From Apiotrichum sp. Y4204 (Eukaryota; Basidiomycota; Tremellomycetes; Trichosporonales; Trichosporonaceae): a stretch of DNA of 64,000 nucleotides. Shown piece after piece: positions 1-9,445 of this stretch. The position numbers were made by a program, and so were the translations under genes. The stretch is taken from positions 29,645 through 93,644 of the forward strand of contig JAMYHL010000114.1 of NCBI GenBank assembly GCA_025531455.1, read 5' to 3'. The first letter of the stretch is position 1. Every line of letters starts with the position of its first letter. The notes beneath the pieces were generated by a model that was not told the DNA's origin, did not search any database, and was given only the letters and a program-made list of their open reading frames with translations.

Positions 1-1120
1 ATGGCAGCGACGGATTTTCCATGGTGCTGATCGGTATTGTTGATACCGTTGTGGATAGCGGAGGCGGCGTGGGCAATCGCGCCGAGGGCCGAGGGGATAG
101 CGGCATTGGTATCCTGAAGCTGCTCGGTCTTGTGCATGTCGTTGTGGATGGCCTCAATGACGGGGGCTACCCTGTCAATGGCCGAGGGGACAGGTCCGCC
201 GCGTTCCTGGCGCTTCTTTGCGTCTGTGGCCTTTGCTCCACCGAAGATGCCAGCAATGGCGTCGAGAAGTTTTGTGTCGGCGGAGGCGGAGTCGTCGGGC
301 TGCTCAGTGGGGGTGCTGACGGGGATCTCGTGGGGCGGCTCGCTGCTCGTCGGCTTCATCAGCCCGAGGAAGCCACCGATGGCGTCGGCAATGTCCGCGC
401 CGGCAGGGTCAGTGTTTGTTGCGTTCACCAGCCCGAGAACGTCATCGATGGCGTCGACAACGGCGGTGCGCGCGGGGTCGTCGGGGCGCTTGGTGGTGGA
501 AGTGGTAGGGAGGCGGGTGATGTTAAAGATGTCGGTGGTCGAGTCCGCAGCGGTGGGCTTGGCACTGGAGGGGGTGGGGGTGGGTTCGGGAGTCTCGTCG
601 ATCTCCGACTCGCACTGAAGGTTAGTGGCTAGATAGCGTGCAAGACGTACCTCTTCCTCGGGGTAGAAGGTGATAACCTTGCCGTTGCCTGCGGCCGCGG
701 CCGGGTTCATATGATCGACGACCTGGCCGCTGCCGGAGCAGAGACCGAGGCGGTAGAACTGATACTCTTGGTCTGAGAGGGCCTTGCAATGCCTGGACTG
801 TGAGCCTGGTGCGGGGGGGTTTTGTTTGGGCACTTGGGACTGTTTGGCCCGTTTAGTGCCACAACCAAAGCAGTCCGTAGTACTCACTCGTTAACACAGG
901 TGCGGTACGCCTCAAGGTCATGGCACCAGTGGTCGGTGCAAGGGTGGCACTCGTACTCGACGTGGAACGCATAGGCGACGAAGACGTAAGGGAGAGTCCT
1001 GACGGAGGCGAGGAACGCCCAAGTGGCGAAGACTAAAAAGAGGGCGATGATCATTGTGGAAGGCAGCTTGGAGATGAGCTTGGAGATGGAGTCTGGGAAG
1101 GTGTTAGGAGTAGAGGTCAT
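1..1120 (-). CDS. Single-pass membrane protein with Cys-rich and repeated ectodomain (partial, C-terminus off the left edge)
   Basis: I read three exons on the minus strand: 1120-888, 792-651 and 614 to beyond position 1. Donors are GTGAGT and GTACGT. The N-terminus has a short polar leader and then one hydrophobic segment (about residues 23-50, starting MIIALFLVFATWAFL), which looks like a signal anchor. A segment with seven cysteines follows (CHPCTDHWC, then YRTC, HCKAL, GLCSG, and ECES after the second intron). The rest is a Pro/Thr/Ser-rich stalk. Inside the stalk a helix-like motif of the form [VIL]xDAI[DGA][DG][VFI][LF]G occurs three times, and a second motif (SAI/SAL...AIHN) twice. A Lys-Lys-Arg site lies between the two repeat sets and could be a Kex2 processing site. 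I do not recognise the family. A cell-surface or secretory-pathway protein is inferred from the layout only. Confidence 0.7.
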
Positions 1121-1633
1121 AAGGTGAATTGAGGGGAGAGAGTGTGTGTGAGTGAATGAAGGCAGGAGCCGTTGTTAGAGGTTGGATTATATATATCCTG
1201 AGAGTTTCTTTCAGAAACTACTCGGGTACGGCTTGGTCTTCGTCGCCAGAGTGAAGGCGGGATAGGGGATGTGGTACGTGATATGTGTGTGTTGGTATGT
1301 CTCGCACCGTTACCTCCTGCAAGCATTGCAGAGGAGCCTGTCGGCGGACACACAGGACGAAAGGCCACGTTTGTGGGGGTGTGTATTCGTTTGCACAGTC
1401 TCAACTGCCACATTCGCACTCATATTGGTGCCACACGGATTAGATCAGCCATCGTTCCTGGGGCGAAGTGCTGATCCACGATCCACAATCCATGATCAGC
1501 GGATCAGCGGATCCGCACCAACCAGTATCCTCACACATGCACATGGCGGTGCCACAAACCTTCATTGTTCATTCCTGGTGACTGCGACAGACAGATTTAC
1601 TCTTGACCGCCCACCTAGGATCGCTGACACAGT
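1121..1633. other. Intergenic: 5' region of the membrane-protein gene and upstream region of the tRNA
   Basis: No coding exon is convincing here. The part between 1443 and 1513 is unusually rich in GATC tetramers (starts at 1443, 1473, 1480, 1494, 1502 and 1510). Confidence 0.5.
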
Positions 1634-1712
1634 ATCGCTATGGCCTAGTGGGACGGCGCCAGGCTCATATTGTGACACCTGGAGATCGCAGGATCGAAAC
1701 CTGCTGGCGATA
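1634..1712 (+). tRNA. Initiator tRNA-Met (CAT) with an apparent 7-nt intron
   Basis: A complete cloverleaf can be folded by eye. The acceptor stem pairs ATCGCTA (1634-1640) with TGGCGAT (1705-1711, one G-T pair), with discriminator A at 1712. The A box reads TGGCCTAGTGGG. The D stem is GCC/GGC. The anticodon stem is CCAGG/CCTGG. The T arm is GCAGG-ATCGAAA-CCTGC. A at T-loop position 54, the loop AUCGAAA and the first pair A1-U72 are hallmarks of eukaryotic initiator tRNA, and the anticodon is CAT. Fourteen bases lie between the anticodon-stem halves instead of seven. Removing TTGTGAC directly after position 37 restores the loop CTCATAA, identical to the classic initiator loop. The anticodon stem has A29-U41 instead of the usual G29-C41. 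A T5 run at 1736-1740 fits Pol III termination. Confidence 0.88.
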
Positions 1713-1735
1713 GACTTGATCCTGAACGGGATCCA

Positions 1736-1740
1736 TTTTT
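1736..1740 (+). terminator. Pol III terminator of the initiator tRNA
   Basis: A run of five T residues starts 24 nt after the discriminator base of the tRNA. No earlier T4+ run lies between. Confidence 0.6.
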
Positions 1741-2096
1741 GAGTAAGGACGTTCCATTTTCTTGTGTAGACTCGCCGTGCATGGCCCGTTTGAACGCCTG
1801 GACATGTTGCGCACGCCTGTGCTCGCTGCGCTGCGGCCAGAGAGTGCATGAAAATGGTTGAGCAGATATCAGTGAGGAGTGATTAGTAATCAACAGTGCA
1901 CAAAATCTGCGGAGCTTATGCTCCCTCCATGGCCTGAACGAGCAAACAGCTCTGCTGTCAGCAATTGGAGAGGACTGGGAAGACTTGAGAGGGACTCACC
2001 ATTTGCCGTCCAACATCCAGATCCTCAATCCACCACACTATAATCCGGTTGCACCACACCTGGAGTCTAGCGATGCATGGCCTACGCTACGTACAA
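1741..2096. other. Intergenic between the tRNA and the eIF3f 3' end
   Basis: I see no gene, repeat or RNA structure here apart from the probable 3' UTR of the minus-strand eIF3f gene. Confidence 0.4.
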
Positions 2097-3361
2097 CTAC
2101 TGCTGGGTGGTCTGCTGGGGGAGAAGCTGGAGACGGCCCGCCAGCTCAACCTGTGAGCGGACGAGGTTGGCGAGGAACGAGACGGTGAGCGTGTCCTGAA
2201 GACCCTCCTTGACGCCCTCGCCATCGTCGGCGCCCTCGTTCTGCGACCACCGGCCAACACCCTCGAGCAAGTACCGTCCGACCTCGGGGTCGCCCTTCTC
2301 CTCGCCCGAGTTGACCTTCTGCACGTACGCGAGAGCATTGTCAATGAGACCGCTGAGCTCGTTGAGGGAGGAAGAGAGGGTCGGGAGAGGGGGGAGAGAC
2401 GGGGACGGGGTGGGGTTGGTGGTGAGGAGGTCAACTGGGGAGTGTTAGCAATTGGCTTAGGTAAACGAAAGGTTCGGACTAGGGGTATGGGAGGTGAAAG
2501 CATGGTCATGATGATCGTCCGCAGCTCAATTATACGACCACATTTCCACCCTCCACACCAACATATCGACCCTTGCCTCATGTTCTCTGGCAGCACAATC
2601 TGATACTCACGGCCAGCACGCTCCGAGTCGGCGTACTTGATGTTGACAGGAACGGGGAGGAAGACGCAGTTCTCGGGCTTGGGGTTGAGACCGAGGGAGG
2701 TGGAGGCCCAGCCCTTGATGCCGAGGCCCTTGGTGCCGGAGGGGTCGACCTCGGTGTCAACGGTGACGTGGATAGCCTGGGCGGCGCCGGTCTCCTGGGC
2801 AAAGTAATTCTGGATGAGAGCCGAGTAGCCGTTAAGCTCGGGGTGGGTGGCGTACCATCCGACAATCGACTCCTTGATACCGTTCTTGGCGAGCAGCTCC
2901 ATCATGCCCTGGTGGAACGGCATGTCAATCGCGACCTGCTCCTCGCCCTCCGAGTGGGGCACGGCAAAGCTCGAGCGCACCTCCACGACCTGTCCATCCT
3001 CGCTGCGCGTGCCGAGAAGCGTACCGATGACACGCGGTGCGGTCGAGTCCGCCGGCCGCCTCGAGTGGTGCGAGATGATCGACGCGATCACCGACGGGTG
3101 AATCGTGATGAGCGAGGGCGGGCGGCTGGGTGTGAGCAACAGCATACAAGACTTATATGGCAGTAAGAGGGGGATGGGACAATGCAGGACATGTTGGACA
3201 CGGCCATCAACACGGACCGCACGGTGGTGAAAGAAAAAAAAAAAAACATTCTGCCAACCTCCTCCTTGCCACCATCCGTCCAAATGCCAGACTTACTTTG
3301 CCGCGGTGCCCATGTACGTCTTGTCGAGGAGGATCGCGGACGAAGGAGCGTCGAGCGACAT
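2097..3361 (-). CDS. Translation initiation factor eIF3 subunit f (MPN domain)
   Basis: Three exons: 3361-3297, 3125-2611 and 2434-2097, giving 305 aa. The first exon encodes MSLDAPSSAILLDKTYMG. An MPN domain follows (PSLITIHPSVIASIISHH, then VIGTLLG, SFAVPH, VGWYATHPEL). The C-terminal part matches the eIF3f tail (ALAYVQKVNSGE, GRYLLEGVGRW, LANLVRSQVELA). The JAMM zinc motif is absent, as expected: eIF3f is a structural MPN protein of the eIF3 complex that helps load the 40S ribosome in the cytoplasm. The second intron opens with a GTGAGT that overlaps an apparently readable extension, so a naive frame call would run on past the true exon end. The COP9 or proteasome MPN subunits are the nearest alternatives, but length and tail favour eIF3f. 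Confidence 0.9.
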
Positions 3362-3669
3362 TTTGAAGTGTTTTTGTGAGGGGATGAGATGAGGAGGACT
3401 GCTGTCTTTGTTGCTTGATGGACATGCCTCGAACGTCGAAAGCTGGTCGTGTTTCGTGTACAAAAAGAAAATGGGAATGGGAATTCAGCACAAAAAACGT
3501 GGCAAAATGGGGGGAGCAAATTACAATCACTTTCCTGACAGGCCTGACAGTAGGGAAAGAGTTTGAAATGAGCTCATCGAGGTCGAAACCCCCTTCTGGC
3601 TAGATGTTGTTGTTGCCATTGCTCACTGCATGTATACATGTATACATCCCCACACTTTCCCCCAACACG
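3362..3669. promoter_or_regulatory. Divergent promoter region between eIF3f and the small gene at 3670
   Basis: About 308 bp separate the two start codons, which face away from each other, so the two genes probably share this region. Apart from an A-rich run near 3233-3246, inside the first eIF3f intron, I found no clear element. Confidence 0.4.
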
Positions 3670-4098
3670 ATGAGCTCCGGATCACCGACCAGCGCGCCGC
3701 TTGCCATCGAAGACAAGGCGCACAACGATGCCATCGACGGGGTCACGAGCCTCGAGGTCGACGGGCAGGCGATTAAGCTTGACAAGCTCGGCCCTATGAT
3801 CGTCAACTCGGATGGTGTGAGTTTTGTGTCGGGAGGAGAGCAGAACAGCTAGCAGGTAACGGGATGACCGTCTGTTATATCTGATCCGCTGAGCTCCTTG
3901 ATACCAAACTCAATTTAACTCGCTAACACCCAGACTCTCTCTCGCATCACGAACTGGGCCGAGATGTCGCAGATCGAGCGCGACCGCACGGTCCGGCTCC
4001 TCGTCAAGAAGCGCAACCTCGTGCGCATGAACAAGGTTGCCGAGACGGAGGGCGGCGACGGCGAGAAGGTTTCGGCTCTTGCGGAGCAGAAGCAATGA
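3670..4098 (+). CDS. Small two-exon fungal protein, function unknown
   Basis: Exon 1 is 3670-3816 and exon 2 is 3934-4098. The intron has donor GTGAGT, a CTAAC branch site at 3922-3926 and acceptor CAG; the product is 103 aa. The central core reads LGPMIVNSDG, then after the splice TLSRITNWAEMSQIERDRT, then VRLLVKKRNLVRM. This block (Leu-Gly-Pro-Met, a DG-TLSRI turn, then an Asn-Trp and a charged helix with an Arg-Asn pair) resembles a short conserved fungal protein I have seen in other genomes but cannot name. Both ends are low complexity. There is no signal peptide or membrane segment. An upstream in-frame ATG at 3604 exists, but 3670 is preferred because the upstream stretch is unlike a conserved N-terminus. 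No function is assigned. Confidence 0.75.
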
Positions 4099-4331
4099 GG
4101 ACATTGCACTCGTGATATGGAAGAAAGACGAATTGTTGCCATAGTATCATCTCCCCCCGAACATAGCATCCTACACTTTAACAGTATCCCAAGAGCAGGG
4201 GGCCCTAGACATCATATGAATCGCACTACAGTCCTGCGACTTCCAGACCACATGCCTGTTGGCATCCACCTGCCGCCGGTCAGTCATTCCAAGTCAGTCG
4301 GCGACCTCACATTGAATGCTACATCTCAATG

Positions 4332-5510
4332 CTATATACACCTCGGCCAAAGCCCCTGCCCCACGAGTTCCGGCACGCCACCCGCTTCAAACGCCGCGCG
4401 CAGCCACATCCTCACGTCCTCGACCTCGGTGCCCGCCACACGGATGATGCCCCCTTCCTCGTCGAGGGACGAGTAGCTCCATAGCAGCCCCGGCGGCAGG
4501 GGGACTTGAAACTGGCTGGTGCCATCGACAAGGCGCTCGAGTACACCGCGCAACCCCGCAAGCTGTGGGCCGTACACCAGCGCTGTCGCGTATACGTTAT
4601 ATGGTGCCAAACGCAACGCGACTGGCGAAAGAGCCGATCCCTGCGACCGCGTATCATGCTCGGTGTTGTCGAGGACCATGCGCTCGCGCGCCACCACACG
4701 GTCCTGCACCGTGATCTCGTTGCTGCTCGCGTAGTACGACATGGCCCACACCTCGGTGTCAGCCACGGGCTCGGCGGAATGGCGTGTTGTATCCGGCTTA
4801 GGCTGTAGGTTGATCTCTCCCTTATCCTCCTTCACATCCGCAGCCTTCCTCCCGTCACCCCACTTCCCCCACCTGCCCTGTGCGGTGACTCTCGTCGGGA
4901 TCGGTGGCCGGTATCCGCGCCCCGAATTAACCCAGTCGAGGACAAGCGCTCCCGCGCCATCTGAGAGCTCGACGCGCTGTGCCTGCGCATACCGTGAATG
5001 GCGGAAGGGCGACACGGAATCCGGCAACAGCAACAACAGCCCGCCAGCGCCGACACGCACGCGCATGCGCTGGCGCGTGAGTCCCGCCTCAACGGACGTG
5101 TCGCCGAACCCCTGCCCAGTCTCGTACCGCAGTCTATGAGCGTGCGGGCGCATCCCCGCGCGGTGCTTGTACACTTTCGTACTGCCCTGCGTGAGGAGGA
5201 CAAGCGTACACCCCGGATCGATGGTCGCGTCGACGCGCACCGTGTCGCCGGCCACCAACCCGCCGCCGTACGCAATCACATACGCGACGCCAACGTTTGA
5301 CGGCTGCCCGGGGAGAGGAACGGGGGCGAGGAACTTGAGCGGGTAAGAGGCGCGCTGGGCCGCGAAGCGTGCGCGCGAGGGTTGCGTGAGGTGCAGCGTG
5401 CCCGCCCCCGGTGGGTCGTTTGGCGGTGGAGGAGCGGTGGACGTTACAGGTTTCGGGGTGGCGAGGAGATGCTGCGTCGCGGCCAGCGTCGCGGCCGTCA
5501 TCCCGGGCAT
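4332..5510 (-). CDS. URE4: Urease accessory protein UreD (nickel-urease maturation)
   Basis: A single open frame of 392 aa without introns. It carries the UreD/UreH core: SRARFAAQRASYPLKFL near residue 45, then VAYVIAYGGGLVAGDTV, GCTLVLLTQGSTKVYKHR, and a C-terminal block with YATALVYGPQLAGLRGVL. The protein acts with UreF and UreG in the cytosol to load nickel into apo-urease; in Cryptococcus the UreD orthologue is named URE4. Compared with bacterial UreD (about 270 aa), two insertions stand out: a Lys/Asp-rich stretch around residues 215-255, and a Pro/Thr-rich N-terminal leader of about 35 aa. The first Met (position 5510) is chosen, but the one three codons later is equally possible. No other urease gene lies in this window. 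Confidence 0.93.
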   Translation of the reverse strand: MPGMTAATLAATQHLLATPKPVTSTAPPPPNDPPGAGTLHLTQPSRARFAAQRASYPLKFLAPVPLPGQPSNVGVAYVIAYGGGLVAGDTVRVDATIDPGCTLVLLTQGSTKVYKHRAGMRPHAHRLRYETGQGFGDTSVEAGLTRQRMRVRVGAGGLLLLLPDSVSPFRHSRYAQAQRVELSDGAGALVLDWVNSGRGYRPPIPTRVTAQGRWGKWGDGRKAADVKEDKGEINLQPKPDTTRHSAEPVADTEVWAMSYYASSNEITVQDRVVARERMVLDNTEHDTRSQGSALSPVALRLAPYNVYATALVYGPQLAGLRGVLERLVDGTSQFQVPLPPGLLWSYSSLDEEGGIIRVAGTEVEDVRMWLRAAFEAGGVPELVGQGLWPRCI

Positions 5511-7184
5511 GGAGTGTCGCCGAAATCGTGGATGGGTAGAAGTTTTAGAGGTAAGCTAGGTTAAGAAGTTCTGGACATGTGATTGTTGTTGGTGGGCACC
5601 CGGCCAGCTGGCCGTTATCTGCTATCTCCGAGAAGCGATAATAATAGCCCGGTCAAGGTAGTGTATATCCGCACATCCACGCCGACCCATGATCTCTGCT
5701 GGTGGCTGGAGAGATATTGGGATCTTTGGGAGGGGGGGCGCCGAGGTCTTACCACACAACGCAGAGCGTTCGTTACCTCTTGTGTCTCTGCTCGGTCGCG
5801 CTTGAATGACCACCACATGCCAAGCATGCCGTTGCCCGTCGCGCCCATTGGCGTCGCGATGCATGTGGTGGCCCAGACTCATTAATGGGGCCGTACACTA
5901 TAGCGATGTACCCGATGTCCTGACCCTCTTCTCGTTTCCCTCACTAGTAGCGAATGCAGTGGGTGGCCCACTGGTATCGCCACTGGCCTCCTGCCAAGCC
6001 CAAACCATCACCATGCATCCGGCTCTGGGGTACTCGACTGCATTCTTGCTGCATCTAGCGTCCTCGCTGCCCCTTGGGTGCGATGTCCTCTTGACTTCAT
6101 GGATCAAGGTCGGATCGGGAGGAACCCGGTGGCGCACCCAGGGCGATCCGGACGCCGACTTTGCAAGCTTGGAGATAATGGCTATCATGGATCCTGGGAT
6201 TCGGCACGGTGTACTGTACGTGATGTGGGTGGCGTGCAGCTTTGTGGGTCGTCAGTCCGGCCGACGGGGACGCAGCAGTTCGCGTGCAGCGCGTGCAGAC
6301 TTCTGTTACTCAGGGCCTGTGCGGCGTTGTGCGATGGGGTTTGTATGCGCGGTCTTGAATGCCCGGCGCCTCGGGGGTAACATGGGATGTCAATGCGCAA
6401 CATGGGATGGTAACATGTGGGATGCAACATGCAGATGGACGCCGAGGGCCGCGGCTGACTTTGTTGCACTACTACTACTTACTGCTGTTGCCACCTTTGG
6501 ACAACTCGGCACTACCACAGCGCAGCAAGTAGTAAGCCTTCATAGCCGACTAGTAATGCATTGATGCTTGGTTCTCTTCGTCTCTCTACCATTCTTAATC
6601 TCTTCTCTCCATCTCGTAGCCTCTCTACATTGCTCGCTCCCCCTCCTCGGCGACCACTCGGCCACAACTCCCCCGGCCCCCTGGTGTGTGTACGTGCGCA
6701 TATCCAACCTTGATTTCCTTGCCGTTCTGGCCCAATTAAGGTTTGCCTTAATCCTTGTCTTCGCCGTTCCCTCTTGTGAGCCCGCTTTCCGCTATCCGCG
6801 CGACGGCGTAACGGTGCTGAGATCCCGTCGCACCGTCGTCTCTCCCGCCCGCGTGGACGTCGTCCCCTGGTCCCCACCAAAACATTGCGACCGGGAGTGG
6901 CCAAGGTTTTTTTCTCTTTTTTATTTCTTTTCTTGAAGCAGCAACGCATTCCAGCTTCAAGCACGCGAAACACAACAACGCAGCAATCTGTCGGCCGCCG
7001 ACTGCAGCCTTTTGCAATCTTTCGCCAACGTGCAGCATTGTCACCAATCGAGGTCGATCGAGCCCCGAGATCCCGAGAGCTTGAGTACCACGCGATTGTC
7101 ATCTCTCCCTAGCATTCCTATCATCCCTCCTCTTCTCATCTTCTCATCTCTCACCTCCACATCCAATCTTAAATTTCAGCCACC
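5511..7184. other. Long intergenic region between UreD and the LCB kinase gene
   Basis: About 1.7 kb. A 252-codon open frame at 5806-6564 has no recognisable domain, no conserved motif and no gene-like neighbours, so I treat it as chance. The last 550 bp before 7185 are CT-rich and look like promoter and 5' leader of the kinase gene. I found no tRNA or repeat. Confidence 0.45.
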
Positions 7185-9053
7185 ATGAGCAAGCTGGATC
7201 TGCCATGTGTGCTGCACAACGACAAGCGAGGTCTCCTATCCATCGAGGACGACAAGCTTGATGTCCTGCAGCTGTCTGCTGATGGTCAGCGTGAGTATCA
7301 CTCCCTCCACTTGACGCGCCACTGGATCGGCGCCATGCCTTCACCTCCCGGAAGACTCTCTGCCGCGACTGCGCTGACGTCTAGCGCCCAGCCGGCTTCT
7401 CTCCTGTCCGATACGCCTCGTGCTGCGTGCCCGCATTGCCCCGGCCGAGGCCGACAAGCCTCGCCGGCTCGAGCTGTTCGCGCTCCGCCAAAAGTCGGCC
7501 AAAACCACCTCTCTGACCCTCCGCAAGATCCATGTCCTCATCGAGCCGACGCACCATGCCGACGGGGACGAGTGGGTTGCCGCCCTCATGGACAAGGCAT
7601 ACGCCGTGACCAAGCCGTTCCGCCGCGTTCTGCTTATCGTCAACCCCGTCGGCGGTCGCGGGAAGGCCGTCACCATGGTCAACGACCAGGTCATGCCTCT
7701 ACTCGAGGCCGCAGGGTGCAAAGTCGAGCTGATGGTGACAAAACACGCTGGCCATGCCGAGGAGATCACCCGCGCTATGGACATCGAGAGCTTTGAGTGA
7801 GTAACTGAAGAGGGAGAATTACCGTCATTCTAACAACAACAGTGTAATCGCCTCAGCATCCGGTGATGGAACGCTGTACGAGATTCTGAACGGCCTCGGT
7901 GCGCGCCCCGATGGTCGCCGTGCGCTGCGGATGCCAATTGCCCCGATCCCCACGGGATCTGCATGTGCGGCATGCACGAACATCTTTGGCTCCAAGGACA
8001 CGTTTAACATGGCGCTCGCAGCGTTGAATGTCATCAAGGGGCAGCCGTTCCCGATCGATCTGTGTTCGGTCATGCTGCTACCGTCGCGTGAGCGACGGAT
8101 ATCGTTCCTGTCCACCGCACTCGGCCTCATGGTCGACGCCGATATCGGTACGGAGCACCTCCGCTGGATGGGCGACACCCGCTTCATGTACGGTTTCCTC
8201 CGTGGCGTCGTGGCCAACAAGCCGTGCAAGGCGCGTTTGAGGCTCGACGTTGTGTCGGACGACAAGCTAGAGATGGCGCGCGTCGCTCGTGAGGCCGCGG
8301 CCCGCGAGTCGCCGAAGGTTGTGGGAGGAGGCACGAACCCCCTGGAGCTGATCCACGGCGTCCAGAAGGAGCCCGTGAGCGCAAATGACAACGTAATAAC
8401 GGCTGTCGAGACGAACGGTGGCGAGGAGAGGGCGAACGGAAATGGGCCAGAGGAGGAGGACGGCGAGCTTCCCCCGCCGCGCTTGCTCGAGCCGGATGAC
8501 AACTGGGTCACGATCGAGTCAAACGACTCGAAGGGAACTGGGCAGGTTATTCCGGGCGAGAAGAACGGAGGATGGAAGGACGGGCAAGGCTTCCTCTTCT
8601 TCTACGCCGGCTTGCAGCCTTGGGTCTCGCGTGACCTGAACCAGTTCCCCGTAGTGCGTCCCGGCTCTGGAGTCATTGACATTGCCATCCAGGCGCGCGT
8701 CCCCCGCAAAGTCCTCCTTAGCGGAGTCGATGGCGCGGCGCACGGCTCGACATTCTGGTATGACGCGCAGCACTACTACAAGGGTGGGTATAGAGACTGC
8801 AAGAAGAGGTGCGGTGCTAACCGCAGTGCGTGGCTTTGTCGTCGAAAACCTCGACAAGGCCAACCAACCGGCCTTCACGATCGACGGCGAGGCGTTCCCG
8901 TGGGACTCGTTCCACGTCGAGGCGCTCCCCCGCGCGGCTACCATGCTCAGCCTCGACGGCCGATTCTATCACTCGTCGTTTGTCACCTCGAGCACGGTCG
9001 GCCTGACGGGCAAGAACGCAAAATACAGCAGCCAGAGCGTGGCGAAGAAGTAG
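7185..9053 (+). CDS. LCB4: Sphingoid long-chain-base kinase (LCB4/5, sphingosine kinase family)
   Basis: Four exons: 7185-7290, 7385-7796, 7843-8783 and 8827-9053 (561 aa). The diacylglycerol-kinase catalytic fold is clear: VNPVGGRGKA at about residues 121-130, and the nucleotide-binding SGDGTLYEILNGL at about 179-191. The C-terminal lipid-binding half begins with FLFFYAGLQPWVSRDL, followed by DGEAFPWDSFHVEALP. The enzyme phosphorylates dihydrosphingosine and phytosphingosine at membranes, setting the balance between long-chain bases and their phosphates. Two oddities: the third motif, usually GSGN followed by Ala or Gly, reads GSACA at about 211-215; and an acidic, low-complexity insert of roughly 80 aa (about residues 305-385) splits the domain. 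The first acceptor used is TCTAG at 7384; using the later CAG at 7391 breaks the frame. Confidence 0.92.
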
Positions 9054-9445
9054 GCTCGCGGCCAAAACCGGGCCTCAAGAAGGCTTCTAAGGAGCTAAGA
9101 GGTCGACAGAAGAAGCCAGGAACGCTCTCGACTGCCGCCTCGCCTATCTAGTAAGACGCCGCATGCGTTCACATCCGCCGCGCGCCGCGCGCCGCGCCGC
9201 TGCCGTTTAATTAGGACATCAATATATGCGATCAAGGTACACATCATAGATTTTGTAGAACATCGCCATAGTACAGTACAGACCGTGATACACATTGTCC
9301 TCATCTACGGGGTATCAGATGTCATCATTGCAAGGAAGTCGTGGCTACAGGTTAATGCCGTTGAATGCACGTTGTGATCTAAGTAAAATGCACATGGCCC
9401 GCAGGTGCTGGGTATCTGCGTCCGAATCCGTCCTCCACAGCATGT
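9054..9445. other. Convergent intergenic region (3' UTRs)
   Basis: This lies between the 3' ends of the LCB kinase and transporter genes. A simple GC-rich CGC/CGCG run occurs at about 9176-9205. Nothing else is evident. Confidence 0.4.

Noticed and set aside
5806..6564. 252-codon open frame on the plus strand upstream of the LCB kinase
   Set aside because: No conserved motif, random-looking composition, no splice or start context, and partly inside the probable promoter of the kinase gene.
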